Position numbers and translations under genes: made by a program
NCBI GenBank assembly: GCA_017549745.1
Contig: JAFYUA010000073.1
Location: 1-11,625 of the forward strand
Reading direction: 5' to 3'
DNA: 11,625 bases
From: Clostridia bacterium
GTDB lineage: Bacteria; Bacillota; Clostridia; UMGS1810
The notes under the pieces: generated by a model
Told to the model about the DNA's origin: nothing
Databases searched by the model: none
Seen by the model: the letters and a program-made list of their open reading frames with translations, nothing else
Shown: positions 6,390-11,625 of the stretch, in pieces
Layout: every line of letters begins with the position of its first letter
How positions within the stretch are numbered: position 1 is the stretch's first letter

Positions 6390-7268
6390 ATGTTAAAAAA
6401 ATATTCTATTGCAGATTTCAATATAAGCGTTGATATCAACAAAGATGATGATTTTTTCTATGAAAGACTTTCGGCATATGAGTCTGATTTTGGCTGTGAA
6501 GCTGATATAAGCTTTTCACTCAGGCGCACCTCGCGCACCATCAAGGCTGATTATACCAATCTTCAAAAAATTGGTGCCGACAAGTATTATTGCAAGGTGG
6601 ACGGCTCGGATGCAATCATCAACTTTGACCCTCAAAAGGGCAAGATAATAGCTCTCACCAAATTTAATCTTGACTATAACCATGTTGACATATTGTCATA
6701 TGATGTGTCGTGTGACTATGATTGGGAGCCTACTCATTTCAATCACAATCTCGTTGGCAATGCCATGAACTATGTGGCGGCTATGCATTCATCATTTGTG
6801 TTTCATTCATCATCGTTAGCCTGCTCTGATGGCGGTGTGCTTTTTTCGGCACCGTCGGGCACAGGCAAATCCACCCACACAGGACTGTGGCTCTCGGAAT
6901 TTGATGATGTAGAGATTATCAATGATGACACACCTATCATACGATTGAATAATGACGGCAATGTGGATTTGTGCGGCACTCCCTGGGCGGGCACCACGGG
7001 CATAAATGTCAACAAAATTGTTCCTCTCAGGGGCATTGTGTTCATATCCCGCTCAGATTCCAATGCCATTGAGAAGCTATCTTCTCAGGAGGCACTGAGA
7101 CTGTTTTTCGAAGCTGTTTTGCCACCGCTTAACCCGCGTATGCATCTTGCATATCTTGACACAATCAAGTCTATATTTATGAATGTGCCAATCTACTCTC
7201 TCAGATGCAACATGCTTCCCGAAGCAGCTCTCGTGGCTCGTGAGGGTATATTTGGCAGATATAAATAA
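6390..7268 (+). CDS. HPr-kinase-like P-loop protein of peptide-biosynthesis type
   Basis: A 292-residue protein of the HprK-related P-loop group that occurs beside PqqD-like proteins in peptide loci. After an N-terminal region of about 130 residues, the kinase core shows H139 in FVFHSSSL, Walker A SAPSGTGKST (153-162, K160), an acidic pair INDDTPII (178-184, with DD at 179-180) and GTPWAGT (196-202), typical of this group. True HprK regulates carbon metabolism by phosphorylating Ser46 of HPr and is about 310 residues with a different N-terminal domain, so I do not call this hprK. In some lasso-peptide loci a related kinase phosphorylates a Ser in the peptide (family knowledge); action on the peptide at 6105 is inference. 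The start is forced by an in-frame TGA at 6366. Only a weak AGG (6378-6380) precedes it, and TACAAT at 6381-6386 abuts the ATG. Confidence 0.85.
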   Translation: MLKKYSIADFNISVDINKDDDFFYERLSAYESDFGCEADISFSLRRTSRTIKADYTNLQKIGADKYYCKVDGSDAIINFDPQKGKIIALTKFNLDYNHVDILSYDVSCDYDWEPTHFNHNLVGNAMNYVAAMHSSFVFHSSSLACSDGGVLFSAPSGTGKSTHTGLWLSEFDDVEIINDDTPIIRLNNDGNVDLCGTPWAGTTGINVNKIVPLRGIVFISRSDSNAIEKLSSQEALRLFFEAVLPPLNPRMHLAYLDTIKSIFMNVPIYSLRCNMLPEAALVAREGIFGRYK

Positions 7269-7285
7269 ACAAAGGAGATATAATT

Positions 7286-8893
7286 ATGAAAAGAATAATC
7301 TCATTAATCTTATGCTTAACTTTTCTTGCATGCTCACTCACTGCTTTTGCAGCTTCTTTTACTGATTTTGACGATAGCCACTGGGCTGCAAGCTATGTAA
7401 ACGAGCTTGTGGCTGACGGCACCATCAATGGTTTTGAAGATGGTTCTTTCCGCCCTTCGGGCACAGTTACCAGAGCCGAATTTGTAAAGATGATTGGCAA
7501 AGGCCCCGACAGAGCACCTGCCGACTTTGCCGATGTGCCACAGTCGCACTGGGCATATGAATATATCATGACATCGGGTCTCGACCCTGTGTATGACAAC
7601 ACCTTCATGCCATCTCAGCCAATCACCAGAGGTGAAGTGGCAACCCTTTTGTGGAAAAGGGCAGGAAGCCCCATGGGCATCACTGCGCCACCCATTATCA
7701 ATTCTCAGGGCAAAAATCGTGATGCTATCAGCTGGGTATACACCAATAGCATCATGACAGGTGATGACAACATCAACCTCCGCCTTGCCGACACTCTCAC
7801 AAGAGCCGAAGCCGCAGCGCTCATTGTTCGTTCACGCAAAGTAAATGCTTCCACCGCCAAGACCAATTTCTATGATGCAGCATCACCCGAAGTGCTCAAA
7901 GCTGCCTATGATGCTTTTGGCTTTGTGGACAAAGAATATTCAGAAACTGCCACCCTCACCAATGGTGAGCTTGCTATGGCGGCAGCCCGTTTGCTCTCTG
8001 GTCATGACAACCCCGACTATCCCGGTGTGTCTGCAACCGTGAGCTTTGAGCACAAATATGCTCAGCCTCTTAACATGCTTTGCCGCTACTATCTTGGCGA
8101 AGAAAATGACAATGCTGAGTATATCGAAAAAAATGCCACAGTCAAGGATGCTATCCTTGCTCTTACTTTTGCAACACTCAGAACATCTCACACCCCCATA
8201 AGCTTCGATGCTTCGGGTGCATCATATGCTGGAGTGACATCATCTACTCCTGATGCAGAAAGATTTTTGAAATATGCATATCAAAATGGCATATCTCTTT
8301 CTGCCGACATGACCCTCGATGCTGACAAGGACATCACCCTCAAGGAATTTGCTGCACTTCTTCTTGAATTCGATGGATTCTCAGGCTTCACCACCTTCAA
8401 TTCTTTTGGCGCATCCAAATTCCCTAAAGACATGAAATTTGCCACCAATCTTGGCGCATATCCTGCGGGAAGTGATGACTATCGCATTATTGTAGCAGGT
8501 GTTCCAAACTATGTATATGAAAAAGCATATGTGGATGCAGTAAAAACTCCTGTCAAGACTTATGACATAACCAACCCGTTTGACGGAATTTTCAACACTA
8601 TGTTTACTCAGCTCTACGAATCATGCGCAAGCAAGGGCACAAATATTTCCATTCTCTCATCGGCAGTTCTCTCGGCTGAAACTTCAAACGGTTACACATT
8701 CAGAGTGAAGCTTACAGTGGTTGAAAAGGGTAGTGCGGCAACTCTTTGTGACATAATCAAATGTGCAAATGCCGATATCGGAGCCAAGACTCTTTCAAAT
8801 GGTGAAGAAATCTGGCTCGATATAAACACAGGCACACCGCTTAACACTCTCACAATCCCTCTGGCTAATGTATATGTAAATCAGCTTGTATAA
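7286..8893 (+). CDS. S-layer homology (SLH) domain surface protein
   Basis: A 535-residue exported protein. Residues 1-22 form a signal peptide ending in AFA before ASFTDF. Three SLH domains follow at about 24-71, 80-126 and 142-184, each with the hydrophobic pattern ending in TRAE or TRGE (62-65, 114-117, 172-175). They would anchor the protein non-covalently to secondary wall polymers such as pyruvylated ones. Two further stretches look like degenerate SLH copies: about 195-238 (NGELAMAAARLL) and 322-362 (AYQNGISLSADMTLD). The C-terminal 160 residues, with VPNYVYEKAYV and IWLDINTGTP, are not assigned. AAAGGAG (7271-7277) is well spaced, and only 17 bp separate the gene from the kinase-like gene, so they are probably co-transcribed. 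The whole could be a cell-wall anchor protein for the products of this locus. Confidence 0.92.
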   Translation: MKRIISLILCLTFLACSLTAFAASFTDFDDSHWAASYVNELVADGTINGFEDGSFRPSGTVTRAEFVKMIGKGPDRAPADFADVPQSHWAYEYIMTSGLDPVYDNTFMPSQPITRGEVATLLWKRAGSPMGITAPPIINSQGKNRDAISWVYTNSIMTGDDNINLRLADTLTRAEAAALIVRSRKVNASTAKTNFYDAASPEVLKAAYDAFGFVDKEYSETATLTNGELAMAAARLLSGHDNPDYPGVSATVSFEHKYAQPLNMLCRYYLGEENDNAEYIEKNATVKDAILALTFATLRTSHTPISFDASGASYAGVTSSTPDAERFLKYAYQNGISLSADMTLDADKDITLKEFAALLLEFDGFSGFTTFNSFGASKFPKDMKFATNLGAYPAGSDDYRIIVAGVPNYVYEKAYVDAVKTPVKTYDITNPFDGIFNTMFTQLYESCASKGTNISILSSAVLSAETSNGYTFRVKLTVVEKGSAATLCDIIKCANADIGAKTLSNGEEIWLDINTGTPLNTLTIPLANVYVNQLV

Positions 8894-8928
8894 ACTCATT
8901 TTTTCACCAAAAATAGGAAGGTAATACA

Positions 8929-9591
8929 ATGAAAAAGTTTTGCAACATCTTTGTTCTTTCGGCAATTGTCGCATATGGCATAAAGTTTTTGGTTGACGCA
9001 GTAATGTTTGTGTATACGCTCTATGGCAAAGGTGATCTGTATTATGATGACTGGTATCTCTTTTTGCCGCAGGTGGTGTCCACCATGTTTCTCACATTCT
9101 TTTACTGCCTGTTTCTTACCAAAAAGTTTCATGGCCTCTTTATCAAGATATCCACATCATTGATGATACTTTTAAACTTTGTGTTCATTGGTGTTTTGCT
9201 CTATGACAGAACCCTGGGCTATGTGTTTTATTTTGCACTGGCTGCAGCAGTCAACTTTTTGAATGCACTTTATATCAAGTGTAACATAATCCCTGCCAGA
9301 AAACCGGGCGCCATTGAATACGGGCCAATGCTTTTTGAAATAGTATCATTTGCAGTGATGGCAATGTCATTATATTCAGTTTTCTGCGGTTTCCCTCTTG
9401 CATATAACAAAATTTTGCGTTTTTGGGACTACTATGATGTAATGGGAAGCATGAGAATGAATATAGTTTCGGCAGGAATCCTCTTCCTTCAGTATATTCT
9501 GTGCTTCAGAAATGACAGCGAATATGTGAGAGACAATATGTTTGATGAAAAGATGATTTTGCAGGAATTGATGGAAGAATATGAGAGTTGA
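8929..9591 (+). CDS. Polytopic membrane protein, unknown function
   Basis: A 220-residue hydrophobic protein that I do not recognise. Six membrane segments can be read: about 8-32, 43-64, 69-92, 96-116, 132-155 and 176-194. These are followed by a charged cytoplasmic-looking tail (195-220, ending LQELMEEYES) rich in Asp/Glu. Aromatic residues are frequent at segment ends (YYDDWYLF, WDYYDVM). The first segment has weak signal-like character. AGGAAGG (8915-8921) gives a good start, 35 bp after the SLH gene with no terminator between, so it probably belongs to the same transcript. No enzyme motif is visible. It could be a small transporter, an immunity-type membrane protein for the locus or an unrelated gene; context alone does not decide. 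Confidence 0.8.
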   Translation: MKKFCNIFVLSAIVAYGIKFLVDAVMFVYTLYGKGDLYYDDWYLFLPQVVSTMFLTFFYCLFLTKKFHGLFIKISTSLMILLNFVFIGVLLYDRTLGYVFYFALAAAVNFLNALYIKCNIIPARKPGAIEYGPMLFEIVSFAVMAMSLYSVFCGFPLAYNKILRFWDYYDVMGSMRMNIVSAGILFLQYILCFRNDSEYVRDNMFDEKMILQELMEEYES

Positions 9592-9679
9592 TGGGCAAAT
9601 CGCGTCATATTCAGCATTTGCGACAATTTGCGCGCTTTAAGTTTATGCAAAATGACTATAAAATTGTTGATAATTCTAC

Positions 9680-9708
9680 TTGCAACAATTGGAATTATCT
9701 GTTATAAT
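9680..9708 (+). promoter_or_regulatory. Promoter of the HU gene
   Basis: TTGCAA (9680-9685) and a perfect TATAAT (9703-9708) are separated by 17 bp. It lies in the 154 bp gap between the membrane-protein gene and HU. The upstream half of that gap (9592-9660) holds repeated CAAAT/ATTTGCG motifs that can pair imperfectly, but no T-run, so I call no terminator there. Confidence 0.8.
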
Positions 9709-9745
9709 AACTATAGTTCAAATTTTTAGGAGGTAGTAGGTAGAA

Positions 9746-10018
9746 ATGAACAAAAGTGAATTAATTGCTAAAATAGCAGAAAAATCAGAATTATCCAAAA
9801 AAGACGCTGAAAAAGCTTTAAACGCATTCGTTGACAGTGTTACTGATGCACTCGTTGCAGGTGATAAAGTTGTTCTCGTTGGCTTCGGTTCCTTCGAAAC
9901 AAAGAAGCGTGCTGCAAGAAAGGGTAAAAACCCCCAGACTGGTGCAGAAATCAATATTCCTGCAACAACAGTTCCTGCTTTCAAAGTAGGTAAAGCTCTT
10001 AAAGACGCTGTAAAATAA
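9746..10018 (+). CDS. hup: DNA-binding protein HU
   Basis: A 90-residue HU, the histone-like nucleoid protein that works as a dimer and bends DNA. It has the normal length and all landmarks: the helical N-terminal MNKSELIAKIAEKSELSKKDAEKAL, the signature GFGSFETKKRAARKG (46-60), N62-P63 at the tip of the DNA-clamping arm with NPQTGAEI, and the closing VPAFKVGKALKDAV. AGGAGG at 9728-9733 is 12 nt from the ATG, with a second AGTAGG nearer. It has its own promoter and terminator and is monocistronic. Codon use is highly biased (GCT, GTT, AAA), as expected for an abundant protein. Similar bias in the 5229 and 6105 genes is my basis for calling those strongly expressed. Confidence 0.97.
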   Translation: MNKSELIAKIAEKSELSKKDAEKALNAFVDSVTDALVAGDKVVLVGFGSFETKKRAARKGKNPQTGAEINIPATTVPAFKVGKALKDAVK

Positions 10019-10028
10019 TTCAGATTTC

Positions 10029-10063
10029 AAATCCCTGTCCTGCATAAGGGCAGGGATTTTTTT
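10029..10063 (+). terminator. Rho-independent terminator of HU
   Basis: AAATCCCTGTCC (10029-10040), a 7 nt loop and GGGCAGGGATTT (10048-10059) form a 12 bp stem with one G-U pair, running into a seven-T tract (10057-10063). It begins 11 bp after the HU stop and is the strongest terminator in the window. Confidence 0.95.
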
Positions 10064-10096
10064 GTGCTTTAATACATATAATAAAATGTCCTTGTG

Positions 10097-10125
10097 TTGC
10101 ATTGTCGATAGTTTTGTGTTATAAT
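10097..10125 (+). promoter_or_regulatory. Promoter (extended -10) of the LOG-family operon
   Basis: TTGCAT (10097-10102), a 17 bp spacer and TATAAT (10120-10125) preceded by TG at 10117-10118 (extended -10). It rules out the upstream in-frame ATG at 10102 as the start of the LOG gene, because that ATG overlaps the -35/-10 region. Confidence 0.82.
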
Positions 10126-10161
10126 TATTTTGAATATCAAATTCGGAAAGGGCTGAATTAT

Positions 10162-10737
10162 ATGAGAGTATGTATTTATGGTGCATCGAGTGCCAAAACA
10201 GATGAAAAATACATCCTGGCAGTAGAAGACCTGGGTGAGACCTTAGCCAAAGCAGGGCATGGGCTTGTGTATGGAGCAGGCGCCAATGGTCTTATGGGTG
10301 CAGCAGCCCGTGGGTTCACAAAGGGCGGCGGCCACATCATTGGCGTTGTGCCTCACTTTTTCAACATCGACGGCATTTTGTATGACAAATGTGACGACAC
10401 GATTCGCACCGAGACCATGCGTGAGCGCAAGCAAATCATGGAAGACCATGCCGAGGCATTTGTGATTGTACCTGGCGGTGTGGGCACCTTTGACGAGTTT
10501 TTTGAAATCCTCACTCTCAAGCAGCTTGGCCGACATCAAAAGCCCATCATCATATACAATCTCTTTGGCTACTATGACAAAATGCTTGAGTTTTTGAAGG
10601 TTTCAGTGGCAGAGAATTTCGTGTCTGATGTTTCTTTGGGTCTTTTTGAAGTTATATCAGATGAAAGAGAGCTGCTTTCTTATCTCAACGATTACAAAGC
10701 AAGCGATTTGACTATTAAAGATACAAAATATATATAG
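10162..10737 (+). CDS. LOG-family (TIGR00730) nucleoside 5'-monophosphate phosphoribohydrolase
   Basis: A 191-residue cytoplasmic member of the LOG/lysine-decarboxylase-like Rossmann family. Characterised members hydrolyse cytokinin riboside 5'-monophosphates or AMP-like nucleotides to base and ribose phosphate; the older 'lysine decarboxylase' name is wrong. The motifs are VCIYGASS at the N-terminus, GLVYGAGANGLMGAAARG (34-51), M86-R87-E-R-K and the catalytic signature PGGVGTFDE (104-112), all intact. I start at ATG 10162 because homologues begin MxVCVYCGSS-like, GGAAAGGG (10145-10152) is well placed and the promoter lies upstream; an in-frame ATG at 10102 overlaps that promoter. The next gene follows within a few bases of the stop. 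The in vivo nucleotide substrate cannot be read from the sequence. Confidence 0.93.
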   Translation: MRVCIYGASSAKTDEKYILAVEDLGETLAKAGHGLVYGAGANGLMGAAARGFTKGGGHIIGVVPHFFNIDGILYDKCDDTIRTETMRERKQIMEDHAEAFVIVPGGVGTFDEFFEILTLKQLGRHQKPIIIYNLFGYYDKMLEFLKVSVAENFVSDVSLGLFEVISDERELLSYLNDYKASDLTIKDTKYI

Positions 10738-10749
10738 GATATGAATGAA

Positions 10750-11262
10750 ATGAAAACAAGCAGAGAACTTTTTAAAAACATACTTATTGAGCTTCACAAA
10801 GCAGCTCAGGAAAAAGGCTACACCGAAAAAGACGCCATCATGGTCGAAGACCTTTTGGACAGAGGCTTTCGCTATAGCCTCGACTGGCTTGCCGACACCG
10901 AGTTCTACTCTACCTTCAAGGGCAACATGGTGGGCTATTATCTTGGATTGTGTGTGAACTGCTTGTGCGGAGGTCTTGCAATGGCCGACGCATGGGCAGA
11001 CGGTGACGATCGCTTATCTGGCATGAAATATGACGAGATATATGATGGCGGAGTGTGGAACAATGTGTTTGTTTTGCTCGAAATGACAAATGACAATGAC
11101 AAAAAGGATTTCCAGAACTTCATCATCGAAATGTATGAAAAATGGGTGGTTGAACTCAAAGACTATTTCAAGCAGCCCGGTGCCAATGACTATATCTCAA
11201 AAACCCTTGCTGCATTTTTTCAGCTTGGTGTCACAATGCGCCTTGAGCTTTTGGGGTATTGA
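10750..11262 (+). CDS. Conserved-looking protein of unknown function, about 170 residues
   Basis: I do not recognise a family. The protein is soluble, acidic and mostly helical by eye, with no signal peptide. Notable parts are ELHKAAQEKGYTEKDAIMV near the N-terminus, a small-residue, Cys-containing stretch YYLGLCVNCLCGGLAMADA (three Cys within six positions of LCVNCLCGG), and a C-terminal helix-rich FFQLGVTMRLELLGY. The ATG at 10750 is preferred because AGGA (10736-10739) is 10 nt upstream; the ATG at 10741 would be 1 nt from it and adds only MNE. It starts just after the LOG stop, and the HD-hydrolase gene begins 3 bp after its end, so all three are probably one operon with coupled translation. 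The C-x-x-C-x-C pattern might be chance or a metal site. Confidence 0.75.
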   Translation: MKTSRELFKNILIELHKAAQEKGYTEKDAIMVEDLLDRGFRYSLDWLADTEFYSTFKGNMVGYYLGLCVNCLCGGLAMADAWADGDDRLSGMKYDEIYDGGVWNNVFVLLEMTNDNDKKDFQNFIIEMYEKWVVELKDYFKQPGANDYISKTLAAFFQLGVTMRLELLGY

Positions 11263-11265
11263 CAC

Positions 11266-11625
11266 ATGGCAGACTATATATACACAGTTTCCAAAAAGAA
11301 GTTCTATCCTCTTTCGCCGCGCATTGAAGATATCGACATTGCCGACATTGCCCATGCTCTTTCGATGATTGCAAGAGCCAACGGGCATTTCCCCCAGTTT
11401 CATTCGGTTGCGCAGCACTCCATTGAGTGCGCCCGCGAGGCGTTGGCACGAGGCCTTGGCAGCAAAATCGCGCTAGCGTGCCTTTTGCACGATGGCGCCG
11501 AGGCGTATATGGCTGATGTGACCACCCCTGTGAAATCAAGGCTTGCAGACTACAGAGTGTATGAGGACAAGCTCATTGACATGATATATCAAAAATTCAT
11601 TGGTGCTCTGAGTGATGAAGAAAAA
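11266..11625 (+). CDS. HD-domain phosphohydrolase (YfbR-like), 3' end outside window
   Basis: The first 120 residues of an HD-superfamily hydrolase of the COG1896/YfbR-like type. Characterised YfbR members are 5'-nucleotidases for deoxyribonucleoside monophosphates. Visible are FHSVAQHS (45-52, first metal ligand H46), LLHDGAEAY (73-81, the HD pair H75-D76) and ADVTTPVK (83-90), which matches the A-E-A-Y-x-x-D-x-x-x-P-x-K pattern of the family. The last metal-binding Asp lies downstream. There are 3 bp between the upstream stop and this ATG; a GGGG at 11253-11256 inside the preceding gene may serve as ribosome binding site. It is the third gene of the LOG operon. Nucleotide-monophosphate hydrolysis beside a LOG enzyme suggests shared nucleotide salvage or clean-up (inference). 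Confidence 0.9.
   Translation, partial: MADYIYTVSKKKFYPLSPRIEDIDIADIAHALSMIARANGHFPQFHSVAQHSIECAREALARGLGSKIALACLLHDGAEAYMADVTTPVKSRLADYRVYEDKLIDMIYQKFIGALSDEEK

Noticed and set aside
6133..6396. 87-codon + frame overlapping the peptide gene
   Set aside because: Runs through the terminator into the next start; no ribosome binding site and Leu/Ile-rich out-of-frame composition.
6390..7268. Canonical HPr kinase/phosphorylase (hprK)
   Set aside because: N-terminal region and length differ, the neighbour context is peptide-type, and the GTPW motif is typical of HprK-related proteins of peptide loci.
9592..9660. Inverted/direct GCAAAT and ATTTGCG motifs as terminator or operator
   Set aside because: Pairing is imperfect with no T-run, and no symmetry typical of a known operator; nothing callable.
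10102..10161. ATG at 10102 for the LOG-family gene
   Set aside because: It lies within the promoter (-35 end and -10 at 10120-10125) and adds a 20-residue stretch absent from family members; ATG 10162 has a good ribosome binding site.
1..11625. CRISPR arrays, tRNA/rRNA genes, insertion sequences, riboswitches
   Set aside because: No repeat-spacer pattern, cloverleaf, transposase gene or terminal inverted repeats, or long structured leaders were seen.

Overview
The window looks like a chromosomal segment of a Firmicutes/Clostridia-type bacterium (class-level guess only). The signs are the rbgA (ylqF)–rnhB–yraN order typical of Gram-positive genomes, strong AGGAGG-type ribosome binding sites, TTGACA/TATAAT promoters, T-run terminators, a single HU gene and an SLH-domain surface protein. 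TGA is used as an ordinary stop. Every gene I accept lies on the + strand.

Region 1 (1-1624) is housekeeping: the 3' part of the ribosome-assembly GTPase RbgA, then RNase HII and a YraN-family nuclease-like protein, joined by 3-4 bp overlaps. Region 2 (about 1625-5095) starts with its own promoter and is a tight four-gene operon: a degenerate protein that I align by eye to the middle of PEP-synthase-type enzymes, a PqqD-like (RRE) protein, a Ser-His S24/S26-type signal peptidase, and an exporter-type ABC half-transporter without a peptidase domain. Region 3 (5160-6353) is bounded by a consensus promoter and a clear terminator. It encodes a secreted beta-rich protein and a 60-residue peptide carrying an N-terminal YxxP motif like those that RRE proteins bind in lasso-peptide leaders; codon use in both genes suggests high expression. 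Region 4 (6390-9591) has an HPr-kinase-like P-loop protein, an SLH surface protein and a polytopic membrane protein. Regions 2-4 together look like a peptide or surface-protein maturation and export locus with no recognisable cyclase, radical SAM enzyme or lanthionine synthetase. That is the most interesting content of the window.

Region 5 (9680-11625) returns to general functions: HU with its own promoter and terminator, then a promoter with an extended -10 driving a LOG-family phosphoribohydrolase, an unrecognised 170-residue protein and an HD-domain phosphohydrolase that runs off the window.

A working model (inference): the PqqD-like protein binds the YxxP leader of the 60-residue peptide, the P-loop kinase-like protein and/or the PEP-synthase-like protein acts on it, the signal-peptidase-like enzyme removes the leader, and the ABC protein exports the product, perhaps to the cell surface beside the SLH and secreted proteins. 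No modification chemistry can be read from the sequence.
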